A stretch of 64,000 nt of DNA from Globisporangium splendens (GCA_006386115.1 VFIW01000006.1:1570706-1634705), one strand, 5' to 3'. Counted from the stretch's first letter, positions 31,036 through 41,875 are shown. Made by a program: numbers and translations. The notes: a model not told the origin generated them from the letters alone.

Positions 31036-33864
31036 TTATCGCACTGTAGTCGCAGCTCGCACCGCGATCGCTTGAACATCTTCACAGAGTCGACACGCTC
31101 CGTCCGTGTCTCCACTCTTGGTCTTCGGATCGTAATCCGGACGTCTTGACAGCGCATCGGCTAAGATGTCTGTCTTGCCTGGCTTGTAGTGTACAACAAA
31201 GTTGTACTCTGCAAAGAAGGAGAACCATCTCGCCATTCTTTGCGACAGATGAGGAGTCTTCACTGCCGTACGCAGAGATGCGTGATCAGTGTAGATAGCA
31301 AAGCGCTCCTCGCCAAGCAGATACACACGGAACTTGACCAAAGAATACTTCATCGCCAGAAGTTCCTTGTCGTGAACTGGGTAGTTCCGTTCTGCGGGTC
31401 GGAGTTGTCGTGACTGATACAACACAACTCGCTCATGACCCTCACCATCGTGTTGCATTAAGGCGCAACCGATGGCATAGTCGCTCGCATCACAGACGAC
31501 GTGGAACGGCTTGTCGTGGTTTGGCAGAGCCAACACGGGAGCTTCTCGAAGACTCCTCTTGACTTCTCCGAACGCCGTCTGATGGTCTCTCGACCATTTC
31601 CACTCAACGTCTTTCTTCAAGAGCTGTGTGAGGGGTTGCACCAACGCTGCATAATTGCGCGTGTACTTGTGCAAGTAGTTGGCTAGACCCAACCATTGTC
31701 GTAGCTGTTTGACATTCTGAGGCACTGGCCAATCGTCAATAGCTTTGACCTTCTCCGGATCAACTCGAACACCGCTCTTGCCCACAAAACAACCGAGAAC
31801 AGGGATCTCGGGGGCGAAGAACATGCACTTCTTCAAGTTTGCGTAGAGTTTGTTCTCACGCATGACCTGGAAAACCTGACGAAGATGATCGAGATGAACA
31901 TCGACATCAGACTTCCCATTCGTGGTCTTACTATGAACGAAAATATCGTCCAAGTAACTTGGTGCAAATGTTCGCAGAGGACGAAGAACGTTCGTGACCA
32001 TTCGATTGAAGGTCGCAGGAGCATTCTTCAGTCCCTGTGGCATCACTAACCATTCCCACAGCATACCACTCGGGGTGCTCACTGCGGTTAGTGGGACATC
32101 GTCTTCGCGCATTCGAAACTGATAGAACCCATCTTTCAGATCGATAGCACTAAAGACGGTGCTGCCAACCATTCCATCAAGGATCATGTCCTTGCGTGGA
32201 ACCGGAGTCTGGGCTGGAATTGTCGCGTCGTTCAGCTTGTTGAAAGCGTGAACGATGCGCCAACCTCCAGTTGCCTTCTTCACACAGAAAGTGGGGCTGC
32301 AATGCGGAGACTTGCTCTCTCGCACATGACCAGCCTTAGCACGTTGTGAAAAGAACTCGTCGATCGCCTCGACTTGTTCCTTTGGCAACGGCCACTGTCT
32401 TGTGATGCAGTACTTCGTGCCAGGAAGTACATCAATCTCACGACGAATGCCTCTGTCGAATGGCAACTCGTCCGGCACCTTGTCAGGGAAAATGTCTTCA
32501 TATTCCCTGGCAAGCGCATACACGGGGTTCTTCTTGAGGGCGTCCCACGACTGCTCCTCGAACCTTTCCTTCCGTGTCTTTTCGTCCAACACATCTGCAT
32601 CCGCACTTGATGCTGTGTTGACGAAGCCTTCGTCGACCATTTCGACGATCGCACACACCTGTGCAATATCGCCTCTCGCTAGGCTGCGCTCCAGTGTCTT
32701 CTTGCTCATCGGTGGCAAGGAAATCAACTCTTCGACTGAACTTGGAGGATTTTCAATCTTCACGTGACGGATTACATCCACGCCACCTTCTTCACTGTAG
32801 ACCGCGATATTCACAAACTCGCTTGGAATGTCTTGTGCTTGGACACTCCCTTCGTCATCACCACTTGTACCTTGATCGGGGGTACTCAAAACTCTTGACG
32901 AAAAACTTCTCTTGCTGGTCTTCTTCTTCTTGTCTTGTTGGGAAGGGTGTCTGTTCCTCTTCCATTCACTCTTGTCAACGCCATCGCGAACCTTCTCGTC
33001 GTCGATGGCAAAGGAGACAGTCTTTTTCTGGCGCCTGACTGCTCCACCTCCGTTCATCTTCTTCAAAATGGGTACCACTTGTGAACATGGGGGGCCATCG
33101 CATACCGCAATATCACAAGGGCCATCTGGGATCTCTTCCACAGATGTATACACCCATACCACTTCATCCGTTGTTGTGCAGCACAAGTCAACATCGCGTG
33201 ACTTGGCAACGGAGATCTTCATCTTCATCCAGTCAATGCTAGGTTGGTAACGCTTCAACCACGGCATGCCCAGGATGATGTCAAACTTGTCATCGAGGTC
33301 GAGTAAAATAAACTCGTCTTCACCTCGGAAATCTTCACACTTGATTGCCAAGCGCACCACGCGCTTCGGCATCTTCACAGTTGGCCCATTTGCCAACCGG
33401 ACAATCATCGTCTTCTCTTCATTCGCATCAGGCACGAAGACGTCATGCCTGACGATCACTTCATTTCGAACAAAGTTGTTCGACGCACCAGTGTCAACCA
33501 AAGCTCGTAGAGGCGTTGCAATACCGTCTACATGAACTCTGTGAATGATCAAACTTGACGTTTGACTGACACTCTTCTCACTCATAGTGGAAACTGCATG
33601 TGCTTGATGCACATAGGGGCCAGAGTCCTGTGTCTCCACAACGTCCACAGTCCTCTTTTCCTGGCCAGTAGGAGACCCCTCCCCTACTGTCCATTCCCGT
33701 TTTTTGGCCCAGGTGACCGCTCGAACCGACGACCGTAAGAACGGTCGTGGCTGTTCGAACGAGCACCTTGTGTCGTTTGCCGACCCGGCAAAGACACCTT
33801 GCAGTTCCGAGCAATATGACCCGGCTTCCCGCAACGGAAACACTTCCCATCGTTGCGAGGACAC
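31036..33864 (-). CDS. Chromovirus pol, protease/RT/RNase H part
   Basis: A 942-codon frame overlapping the end of gag by about 180 nt in the -1 frame, as expected for frameshift expression. Aspartic protease ALVDTGASNNF; reverse transcriptase with FSAIDLKDGFYQF, MPQGLKNAPATF and the catalytic YLDD; RNase H with VVCDASDYAIGCAL and YTDHASL. It ends at TAA 31036-31038 where integrase sequence continues in the same frame. It belongs to the degraded element and is probably not functional as a polyprotein. Confidence 0.92.
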   Translation of the reverse strand: MSSQRWEVFPLREAGSYCSELQGVFAGSANDTRCSFEQPRPFLRSSVRAVTWAKKREWTVGEGSPTGQEKRTVDVVETQDSGPYVHQAHAVSTMSEKSVSQTSSLIIHRVHVDGIATPLRALVDTGASNNFVRNEVIVRHDVFVPDANEEKTMIVRLANGPTVKMPKRVVRLAIKCEDFRGEDEFILLDLDDKFDIILGMPWLKRYQPSIDWMKMKISVAKSRDVDLCCTTTDEVVWVYTSVEEIPDGPCDIAVCDGPPCSQVVPILKKMNGGGAVRRQKKTVSFAIDDEKVRDGVDKSEWKRNRHPSQQDKKKKTSKRSFSSRVLSTPDQGTSGDDEGSVQAQDIPSEFVNIAVYSEEGGVDVIRHVKIENPPSSVEELISLPPMSKKTLERSLARGDIAQVCAIVEMVDEGFVNTASSADADVLDEKTRKERFEEQSWDALKKNPVYALAREYEDIFPDKVPDELPFDRGIRREIDVLPGTKYCITRQWPLPKEQVEAIDEFFSQRAKAGHVRESKSPHCSPTFCVKKATGGWRIVHAFNKLNDATIPAQTPVPRKDMILDGMVGSTVFSAIDLKDGFYQFRMREDDVPLTAVSTPSGMLWEWLVMPQGLKNAPATFNRMVTNVLRPLRTFAPSYLDDIFVHSKTTNGKSDVDVHLDHLRQVFQVMRENKLYANLKKCMFFAPEIPVLGCFVGKSGVRVDPEKVKAIDDWPVPQNVKQLRQWLGLANYLHKYTRNYAALVQPLTQLLKKDVEWKWSRDHQTAFGEVKRSLREAPVLALPNHDKPFHVVCDASDYAIGCALMQHDGEGHERVVLYQSRQLRPAERNYPVHDKELLAMKYSLVKFRVYLLGEERFAIYTDHASLRTAVKTPHLSQRMARWFSFFAEYNFVVHYKPGKTDILADALSRRPDYDPKTKSGDTDGACRLCEDVQAIAVRAATTVR

Positions 33865-34811
33865 TCATTTCCAGGCGTGGAAATGTACGAGATGTCCATG
33901 GGCTCGGGACCATCATGCGCAACATTTGATTGCCGCATTGGTCTCGACGCAAACCCATGGAATTTCGCTTGCTTAATGCTGAACTCTTCTTGCATCGCAC
34001 GTTCGATAGCTTCGTCCAGCGTCTTCGGATACTCGCGGAACAGTTGGTTCCGAATCGGACCATCGTTCAGACCCGTCACGAACGTCACGACTTGCGTCGG
34101 AACGTCAATCGGCTCGTCAACGATGCTCGACACCAAGTAACGAGCACGTTGTGCATACGAGTGAAGGTCAAAACGGCCTTGACGAAGCTTGAGGAACTCG
34201 GCGCGCGCACGGAACTCACTCTGTGGAGGTTCAAACGCCTTCTTGAGTTCGGTCTCGAAGTGGTCGTAGCTGGGGAAGCAGTTTAGATCGGCTAAACGCT
34301 TACCATACGCCCAGCTCTTCGCACGACCCGCAAGGTTGGACATCGCGAACAACACTTGCTGCGAAGGGTCTCGCAGTTGTCTTGCAGCGATGGCTGCATC
34401 CAACTCGACGAACCATCATGAGAGGGGTTCGTTCTCTCCGCCGCGATACGGAGAGACGTCAAGCTTCAGTGGCACCGTCCTGATTGAGGAAACAGGGGTT
34501 GCTACCTGCTTCCGGGAGGACATGATCTCGTGGTGCATGAAGCTGACCACCGCGCTCTTCTGGTCCTCCGGAGATGCCGATCGAAGCAGACTGACCACGG
34601 CAGCCTCTCCGATGACATCTCGCATGCGCTCAAGCGCCATCCACTCATGAGAAGACAGATGAGGGAAACCCTCAATAGTCAACTCGACAGTTTCCGGTAC
34701 TGCTGGACCGAGTGGGGTTCCTGTAGTATCCATGTTCCAAACAAGGATGCTCGCAGGGTCTTGGACAGGAATCCTTGGCGTGCTTAAAGCCGCGTCGTCA
34801 AACCTCTTCAC
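33684..34811 (-). pseudogene. Chromovirus gag with one in-frame stop
   Basis: The capsid-type region (QVLFAMSNLAGRAKSWAYG, FEPPQSEFRARAEF, LKLRQGRFDLHSYAQRAR) is followed by a CCHC zinc knuckle (CFRCGKPGHIARNC). A TGA at 34416-34418 interrupts the frame early; sequence on both sides reads in the same frame as a normal gag. Confidence 0.85.
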
Positions 34812-34852
34812 TTCACTGGGTCGTTGGAAGGACCGCTCGAAGTGCTACCAGG

Positions 34853-35502
34853 TGTATGAGGGCGCTGTTCACAACAGTCCCTCAAACACGGCACACACGC
34901 TTGTGCCAGAGGAAGCGATCTCCCGACTTGGAGGGAGGAACGAAGACTTGAGTACTTGAGAGAAAATTTGCATCTGAATTGAAATGGTTATGGTTCCTGT
35001 CGCTACTTGCTAATGAACCCCAAGGGATCCTACACGTTTTATAACTAAAACCTAAATATACACAATAAAACCTATGAATCTGATATATAAAACCTTGGGT
35101 ACACTGAGGTTGAACCTACGGGATCTTCTAGAAGCTTGAACTTCAAGTCTTGTATAAAATCCATGCAAAGTGATTGGCTCGCGCCACTCACTCCAGGCGG
35201 CAGAGACACGTCGGTCTCGTCGCCAGCCCAGTTTCCCTAGCAGGAACCATCACTCAGTACTTGATTAGTACATGGATGTCATTACTCTGTACTGATTAGT
35301 ACATGAGAACAACATTCTGCACTGATCAGCACAGAGAACTTTTGTGACGTCATTCGATGACGTCACACGTGCATGTGGGGACTGTCATACCGTAATCCCT
35401 TTGTTATTTGTGTCTCGACAATGCACGCTGAAGGTGGTGTGTGGCACACTAGATCCGGGAGCAGATCCACCTTCATGTAATGGCTGGTTTTAGCCCATTA
35501 CA
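34853..35502 (-). repeat. 5' LTR (650 bp)
   Basis: Same sequence family as 27844-28492, with about 4% differences and one 1-bp length difference. The internal end is TGTATG where the partner has TGTAAG. Confidence 0.93.
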
Positions 35503-35803
35503 GTGATCCAGAGTCACACACCTTAGCAACCTCGTTATGAAGCGAATCTCGCTGATCGAAGACACTGCATCACAACGCAAAAGCCAAAAGGTATTGAACG
35601 ATGAGTGGGATCGATTTGATGCCAACAGCGCCATGTGCGAACAAAACAGTGCCCAACTGATCGCAAATGTGCAAACAATAGCGATCATCGCAAACAAGCA
35701 AACACATCAGAAGATGGCTATCACATGAACACTTGTCACAAGAAGCTTGCTGTCGAAGAAAAGCTCGCTCAAGGCACGTGAGGCGTGCAAACAACTTGCT
35801 AAA
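35503..35803 (+). pseudogene. Coiled-coil gene fragment beside the retroelement
   Basis: A frame is open from the LTR border. It contains LIEDTASQRKSQKVLNDEWD and similar charged helix-like sequence, continues through one in-frame TGA (35726-35728) into TLVTRSLLSKKSSLKAREAC and stops at 35801-35803. I do not recognise the family. It looks like the tail of a gene whose upstream part was removed or separated by the retroelement. Confidence 0.35.
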
Positions 35804-36196
35804 TAGGAACAAAAAATGGTTAAAGGGAGGTGCTGGACAATATTCTTCCCAGATGAACACTTTACCGTCGAGTTAAGGACCTCTCCGATAGCAACAGCAG
35901 AGAGTCGATAAAATTAGCACAGCAGATAACGACTGATGGATCACTAAGCAGAGGCAAAATAACTTTGGACCCTCTATATGCGATAAAATGGAGCTTCGCC
36001 AAATATATGCTTACTTGTAGAGGCAATATGTGTGCTATACAGGATATAGAACTCCCGTTTCAAGTTCAAGATGAAGTGAGTTCCTGGGGATGAGCGGTTG
36101 TGAGCGCCATGGTCTCATGGCGGCAGGCAGTCATCACTAACTGCCCCACATCTCGACAGGAGCGCAGAGCAGCAGCAGCACTAGGAGACAGACAGC
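35804..36196. other. AT-rich intergenic region
   Basis: Upstream region of the first SDR gene. No other gene is seen. Confidence 0.4.
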
Positions 36197-37186
36197 ATGG
36201 GAGCGAGTAGCAGCCACGATGCGGCGCCGTGGGACGGCTCGCAGATCCCGTCGCTGAGCGGCAAAGTGGCCATCGTCACGGGCGGCAACTCGGGCGTGGG
36301 CTTCGAAGCCGCCAAGAAGCTCGCGGAGCGCAACGCCATCGTGGTGCTCGCGTGTCGGAGCGAAGAGCGAGGTCGAGAGGCGCAACAGAGCATCCTGCAG
36401 CACGTGCAGCAGCAGCGCAGCACGCTGAGTGGCAGCGAGAGGGAGGCGCTGGCGCCACCGCAGGTGGAGTTCATGCGGCTGGACGTCGGCAGTCTCGCGA
36501 GCGTCGCGGCGTTTGCAACCCAGTTCCGCGAGAGCTTCCACCGTTTGGACCTGCTGATCAACAACGCGGGCGTCGGTGTGGTGTACAACCAGGTCACGGA
36601 GGACGGCTTTGAGGCCTCCTTTGGGATCAACCACCTTGGCCACTTCTATCTGACGAAGCTGCTCTTTGACTTGCTCGAGAAGGCGCCGTCGGCACGCGTC
36701 GTGAACGTCAGCAGCCTGGCGCATCGCCGCGCGACGATTAAGTTTGACGAACAAGGCCAGTTGAGCATGAAGACGGGCTACGGCGTCTCGAAGCTCGCGA
36801 ATCTGCTGTTCACGTACGAACTGGAGCGCCGATTGCGGGCCAACGGCATTCGAAACGTGATCTCAGTGGCCGCGCACCCGGGGATTTCCAACACCGGCAT
36901 CTTTGCGAAATCGATCTACGTGTCTGCGCCAAAGATCCTTCAGTGGATCCTCGTCAAGCTGACTGCATTGTTGCCTCTCCAGAGCGCGGAGATGGGGGCA
37001 TTGCCGACGCTGTACGCTGCGACCGCGGAGAATGTGCAAGGCATGGAGTACTACGGCCCTGCGCGGCTGGGTCGCTGGGGGTACCCGGTGCGCGAGATCT
37101 CGTCGGTCGAGAGCTACAATGAGGACAAGGGCAAGAAGCTCTGGACGCTGAGCGAGCAGCTCACAAAGTGCAAGTTTGAGTTCTGA
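36197..37186 (+). CDS. Short-chain dehydrogenase/reductase, retinol dehydrogenase-like
   Basis: 329 residues, one exon. Classical SDR features: Rossmann motif VTGGNSGVGFEAAKKLA (TGxxxGxG, about 29-45), VVLACRS after beta-2, LLINNAGV, catalytic Ser (VNVSSLAHR) and Y-x3-K (YGVSKLANLLFTYEL). The C-terminal segment (YAATAENVQGMEYYGP...) is typical of the RDH/WW-domain oxidoreductase-like group. It is NAD(P)-dependent; the substrate cannot be told from sequence. Paralogues lie at 39199 (dead) and 40451 (intact). Confidence 0.88.
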   Translation: MGASSSHDAAPWDGSQIPSLSGKVAIVTGGNSGVGFEAAKKLAERNAIVVLACRSEERGREAQQSILQHVQQQRSTLSGSEREALAPPQVEFMRLDVGSLASVAAFATQFRESFHRLDLLINNAGVGVVYNQVTEDGFEASFGINHLGHFYLTKLLFDLLEKAPSARVVNVSSLAHRRATIKFDEQGQLSMKTGYGVSKLANLLFTYELERRLRANGIRNVISVAAHPGISNTGIFAKSIYVSAPKILQWILVKLTALLPLQSAEMGALPTLYAATAENVQGMEYYGPARLGRWGYPVREISSVESYNEDKGKKLWTLSEQLTKCKFEF

Positions 37187-37356
37187 GACGATCTCACACA
37201 GTGGGAAATGCACGACAAAACGGCATGATTTGAATGGAATTTCTTATTGAATGGGATTATAGGCTTTCTTGGCCAAAGTTATATGCAAAAACACGACTTG
37301 AGGATGCATTGGCCATTGCGTCATATGCGAGAAGGTGGTGCCAATGCAGTCGTACT

Positions 37357-37959
37357 TTAGGCTGAGAGCTTCTTGGCGACCTGCGCGAACGACTCGCCCT
37401 GGACCTTGGCGACGTCCAATTCGAGCGTGGATGGCTGGCGCGAGCCGTCTGGACCGGCGTAGGTGCCCGCGCCCCATGGCGAGCCGCCGTGGATCTCGTC
37501 GAAGCTGAAGAGCAATGGCGAGCGGTAGCCGAGCGGCACAAACGTCAAACCCTGGTGCGTGAGGAACGTCACGGCCGTGAACGCCGTGGTCTCCTGGCCG
37601 CCGCCCTGGGTGCCTGTGGAAAAGAAGAAACCAGCAGGCTTGCCGACAAGCGCACCTGTGGACCAGAGACCACCCGTGGCGTCGAAGAGCGCCTTGACTT
37701 GCGCTGGGAACGTGCCGAAGCGCGTGGGGAAGCCGAAGAGGATGCCGTCGGCGTTCTTGAGCACGTCCGGCGTGGCGATCGGGTGATCCTTCTTTGGCGC
37801 CGCGTGCATCTTGGCGAGGATCTCGTCCGAGAGCGTCTCGGGCACCTGGTAGATGGTGGCGGTGACGCCGGCGACGGACTCAACGCCCTCCTTGACCTTC
37901 TCGGCCATCTTGGCGATGTGACCGTACGTCGAGTAGTAGATGATGGCGACGTTGGTCAT
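37357..37959 (-). CDS. WrbA-type NAD(P)H:quinone oxidoreductase
   Basis: 200 residues from MTNVAIIYYSTYGHIAKMAE. The upstream frame is open to 38133, but its composition is leader-like and the normal WrbA start is here. Flavodoxin-like fold with the FMN phosphate loop (YYSTYGHIAK), the WrbA core GILFGFPTRFGTFPAQVKAL.DATGGLW, then STGTQGGGQETT and a C-terminal GGSPWGAGTYAGPDGSRQP. WrbA enzymes carry out two-electron quinone reduction and protect from redox cycling. Convergent with the SDR at 36197. Confidence 0.92.
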   Translation of the reverse strand: MTNVAIIYYSTYGHIAKMAEKVKEGVESVAGVTATIYQVPETLSDEILAKMHAAPKKDHPIATPDVLKNADGILFGFPTRFGTFPAQVKALFDATGGLWSTGALVGKPAGFFFSTGTQGGGQETTAFTAVTFLTHQGLTFVPLGYRSPLLFSFDEIHGGSPWGAGTYAGPDGSRQPSTLELDVAKVQGESFAQVAKKLSA

Positions 37960-39198
37960 GGTGGCTTGGCTTGAAGTGGGGCTTGTGCACTGGAGTGGAA
38001 CTTGCGGAATGAGGGAAACGGCAGCAGCGACGGAAGGGGAAGTGGGGACCGCGAGTGCGCACCAAGCACCGCCATTGGCGCGCACCCATGGCGCTCCTAG
38101 TGGCGCGCTTTCTGCAGCAGAAAGACGCGGCACATGCGTCTGAGATCATCATTGGCGTAGGGTATTCGCGCTTGCATACTGTCATGTGGCACAGATCTCA
38201 AACGCTGAACCTCTATTATTTAGTGAGACCTCATATATGATTGAATGCATATTGAATGGTACTCTGTGAGTGCCATGATAGCTGATATCCTGCTGAGAAT
38301 GATATGTTTGACAAGTTGATTACCAATCAGCTGTGCAACTGTGACGCAGCTCTTCAAGTTGCCTCCACGTGCCGTGATTGGCGCTCGCTTCCATCAGCTG
38401 ATCATAGAATCCTGAACGAGCCCACTTGCGAAAAGAGCCACCGGATGCGATATCTTAAGGCATGCGCGCACGCTTGATACACGCCCAGGCGTGCGAGTAA
38501 GCACACCCACCTCCTCCCACCGCATGTGGACGTGAATGTGGGGGGACATGACCGCAATCACATTCCAGATTCTCCATGCGCTGTCGCTCAGAGCCACTGG
38601 AGGCTAATGCTAACCACTGCTTCTCGCCAGCGGACGATGCAGGTTCTGGGAGTTGGCGGCTCCGGTGCCAGTGCTAATTATGCTCGCGCATAAAAGGCGC
38701 CAAGCGATCGAGGTGCAGGTGGCGTATTCAATGAGAGCAGCAGGCAAGTAAGTTCCAGGTTCTCTCTTGTGGACAACGTGCTCAGAATTCTCCTCACTAA
38801 CCCGCTTGGTTCCTACTGAAATGCCGATGCACGTCTAGTGTGCATGGCTTGCGCTAACCTAAAAATTCACGATCTACAGGTGGCAATAGCAGTTCGCTAC
38901 ATATCCCGGTGATAGAAATGCTTGTCGTGTGCGAGCAGCGCTGCGATGCCAAATTCAAAACTCCCTTTCGAGCACTGCAGGTGCCGAATATGCGACCATG
39001 GTGCATCGTCAGTGCTCCTGTTGCCAAAGGACCGTCATTACCTGCCGCATCATGACGAGTGGATGGCATTCCGTGTACCCATGGAATAACGGACGAGTAT
39101 GCGAATGAGGAATCATTCCATGTGTGTACTTTTTTCGTTCACTTTTCTAGATTTCTTTTTTTTCGCTGGTCATTCGCTCATCAGATAGATCACCAGCC
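37960..39198. other. Intergenic region, 1.2 kb, no gene seen
   Basis: Short frames only; no domain, RNA gene or repeat is recognised. Confidence 0.4.
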
Positions 39199-40130
39199 AT
39201 GGACGGCTCGAAGATCCCGACGCAGCGCGACCGTTGTGCTTGCGTGTCGGAGAGAGACTGGCCGAAGCGAACATTCGACAGTACTTGCGGCAGCTGGAGC
39301 TCAACGATGACGATAATGGCGAAGGCGGCTCGGTGGTGTTCATGCAGGTTGACATGGGCGACCGCAAGAGCATCTACGCATTCGCCAAGCGGTTCCGCGA
39401 ACGCTTCGACCGCCTCGATCTGCTCGTGAACAACGCCGGCGTGTCGATGCCTGCGACGGAGTTCACGTCCGACTGCCTCGAAAGCCAATTTGGCGTCAAC
39501 CACATCGGCACATTCTGCCTCACGCGACTGCTGTTCGATCTGCTGCAGCGCGCACCTGAGGCTCGTGTTGTTGCAGTCAGCAGCATCGCGCACCGGTCGG
39601 CAAACACCGATTCCCGCACTACCGCAAAGGGCGACGATGTGTCCTGGGCAGATTTCCGCGGCTACGCCAACTTCAAGATGGCCAACCTGTTGTTCACGTA
39701 CGAGCTCGACCGCAGCCTTCGCGCCAAGCGCATCCACAACGTCAAGGCTGTGACCGCGCACCCGGGACTGACGCACGCGGCGATCTTTGCGAAACTCATC
39801 ACCGACTTTATGCCTTGAGTCCTGCAGTGGGTAATGCTCAAGATGCTGTTTGCGCTGCCGTTCAATACGATCGAAATGGGGACGTTGCCCATTTTGTACG
39901 CTGCGACCGTGGAGAGTGTGGCAAGCGGCGAGTACTACGGGCCGAGTCGATGGAGGAGCCGTCTTGGATACTCCACGCGCGAGATCTCGACACCCGCGAG
40001 CCACTCGGACGAAGACGTGAAGACACTCTGGACGCTCAGCGAAGATGCTCTGGACGCTCAGCGAAGAGTTCCTGGAGACCAAGTTCGACGTGCAGTTAAG
40101 CAATGTGCACGTGCGAATGAGTGAGCGTGT
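39199..40130 (+). pseudogene. SDR paralogue lacking the Rossmann motif
   Basis: Clearly related to the genes on either side: VNNAGVSMPATEFTSD, FGVNHIGTFCLTRLLFDLLQ, VAVSSIAHRS, then FRGYANFKMANLLFTYEL (Tyr kept in Y-x3-K). After MDGSKIPT it jumps to ATVVLACR; the 60 or so bases coding the TGxxxGxG coenzyme loop are absent. A frameshift follows within about 40 bp, an in-frame TGA lies at 39816-39818, and a 22-bp tandem duplication near 40022-40066 disturbs the C-terminus. It cannot encode a working SDR. Confidence 0.85.
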
Positions 40131-40450
40131 ATGTGCGTTTGGCAAGGGAGGCGTGTAGATTTGCTTAGCGAACAGCCGATAACGAACGGAAGAAGCAAAT
40201 TCAATGGGCATTGTTGCACACTAGGTAGGTGAGCAACCATGGAGCCATTCCGTTGACATGCATGACCTGATGATTGACATGGATCGCATAAATTTAGGGC
40301 ATGATACATTTAGGACAGCAGTCTCCTACAGATAAGGTGGGCCACACTATTCACGTATGCGACACGCCATTCGTTGTAATCGTTCCATTTTGGCGCAAGA
40401 CGATCGCTGCCGTAACGAACAGAAGCAAGCGCCATTGAGTGAACAACCAA
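40131..40450. other. Intergenic region between SDR paralogues
   Basis: 320 bp, presumably promoter of the next SDR. The frame before 40451 begins with GTG, so the ATG at 40451 is taken as the start. Confidence 0.4.
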
Positions 40451-41464
40451 ATGGCGACGTTTGCGCACAGGGAAGACGACGCGGCGCTGCTCGCGTACCG
40501 CGCGCAATGGAGCGCGGCGAGCATCCCGTCGCTCAAGGGCAAGATCGCGATCGTGACGGGCGCGAACTCGGGCATCGGCTTCGAGACGGCGCTCGCGCTC
40601 GCGCGCAGCGGTGCCCACGTCGTTCTCGCATGCCGAAGCGATCTGCGTGGCACGACTGCGCAACAGAAGATTGAGGACGCCATCGCGTCCGTCGAAGGGA
40701 GAGGCACGACCGAGTTCATGCAGATGAATCTGAGTCGGTTGGAGAGCGTGCACGGGTTTGTGCAGGCGTTCAAGAAGAAGTTCGACCGCGTCGACATCCT
40801 GGTGAACAATGCCGGACTGATGTACCCGGCGGAGACCCACACGGCGACCGGGTTGGAGACCCAGTTCGCGGTGAACCACTTGGGTCACTTCTACTTGACC
40901 CAGTTGTTGTTCGACTTGCTTAAGAAGAGCGAACACGCGCGCATCGTGAATGTCAGCAGCGTGGCGCATCGCATGGCGCGGATGGATTTCAACACGCTCG
41001 CACGGTCCACCGGCAACAAGTGGCTCTACTTTATCGACTACAGCAACTCGAAGCTCGCGAATTTGCTGTTCACATACGAACTGAACCGACGCATCGAAGC
41101 CGCAGGTCTTTCGGGCAAAATTCTGTCCGTCGCGGCGCATCCAGGCGTCACCTCGAGTGATCTCACCCCGAAAGTCGTGGAAGGGTACCTGCCAACGTTT
41201 CTCCATGCGCCGCTGCGCAAGCTCCTCGAGTGGGTGCCTGTGTTTCAAAGCGCAGCGTGTGGCGCATTGCCAAGCGTCTTTGCAGCAACGGATCCGTCGG
41301 TGAAAAGTGGCGATTTCTACGGTCCTGGCGGCTTCCAGAGCGTCTGGGGCAAAGTGCCTGCGCGAGAGATCTCGAGTGCTGCGAGTTACTCGGAGGAGAC
41401 CGGCGCTGCGCTGTGGAAGCTGAGCGAAGACGTCGCAAACGCCACGTTCACCGTGACCGCATAG
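40451..41464 (+). CDS. Short-chain dehydrogenase/reductase, retinol dehydrogenase-like
   Basis: 337 residues, one exon. Rossmann motif VTGANSGIGFETALALA, VVLACRSD, ILVNNAGLMYP, NHLGHFYLTQLLFD, catalytic VNVSSVAHR and YSNSKLANLLFTYEL. It shares the layout of the gene at 36197 with about 20 extra residues before the Rossmann fold. An intact NAD(P)-dependent oxidoreductase with unknown substrate; it is the downstream member of a three-gene tandem family. Confidence 0.88.
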   Translation: MATFAHREDDAALLAYRAQWSAASIPSLKGKIAIVTGANSGIGFETALALARSGAHVVLACRSDLRGTTAQQKIEDAIASVEGRGTTEFMQMNLSRLESVHGFVQAFKKKFDRVDILVNNAGLMYPAETHTATGLETQFAVNHLGHFYLTQLLFDLLKKSEHARIVNVSSVAHRMARMDFNTLARSTGNKWLYFIDYSNSKLANLLFTYELNRRIEAAGLSGKILSVAAHPGVTSSDLTPKVVEGYLPTFLHAPLRKLLEWVPVFQSAACGALPSVFAATDPSVKSGDFYGPGGFQSVWGKVPAREISSAASYSEETGAALWKLSEDVANATFTVTA

Positions 41465-41875
41465 CAAGGAAGTGTTTGAGAATGCAGTTGCAGCAGAAGT
41501 ATGCGAGGAAAAGCGCAGGAGCCAGTAAGTGTGATGACTCTTTCCCATTCATGTGCATGGTTGAAATGTCTTCCGTCATCATGTTGGAGCTTTTCGTTTG
41601 TTTACGTCTTACAGGAGCGTTTGCGTCGGATATAAGAGCCACGACTCACTTTCCGTGCGCCTAATTGGCAGAAACCATTGCTTACGTGCTCATTTTTGCG
41701 TTAGCAACTCTGCAGCAACGATCTTGTTTTATACACTACTTCAACTTCTAGGTGTATAAAAACATCTAGACTCGCATTTTTATTTTTTTCCGCAGGCAAC
41801 AGCCACTGACCGCACAAGCGAACTCGCACCGCCGACACCAAGCCCAATCAGTATCTCTCCTCCCCCTCTGCCAGA
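41465..41875. other. Intergenic region upstream of lumazine synthase
   Basis: A TATAAA (41755-41760) lies about 120 bp before the ATG; whether it is used is unknown. No other gene is seen. Confidence 0.4.

Larger units (their letters stand above)
27844..35502 (-). mobile_element. Ty3/gypsy chromovirus, complete but disabled
   Basis: A 7.66-kb LTR retrotransposon on the minus strand: 5' LTR 34853-35502, gag, pol, chromodomain, 3' LTR 27844-28492. A tRNA-type primer site (minus strand TGGTAGCACTTCG, 34838-34850) lies 2 bp inside the 5' LTR, and a polypurine tract (AAGGAGGGGATGA, complement of 28493-28505) abuts the 3' LTR. Gag and pol each contain one in-frame stop, so this copy should be inactive. 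The LTRs differ at roughly 4% of positions by eye, so the insertion is not recent. No target-site duplication is seen. The plus-strand ORF at its 3' end is described separately. Confidence 0.93.

Noticed and set aside
36197..41464. SDR and WrbA genes as a biosynthetic cluster
   Set aside because: The SDRs are tandem paralogues and WrbA is a general quinone reductase; there is no core biosynthetic enzyme.
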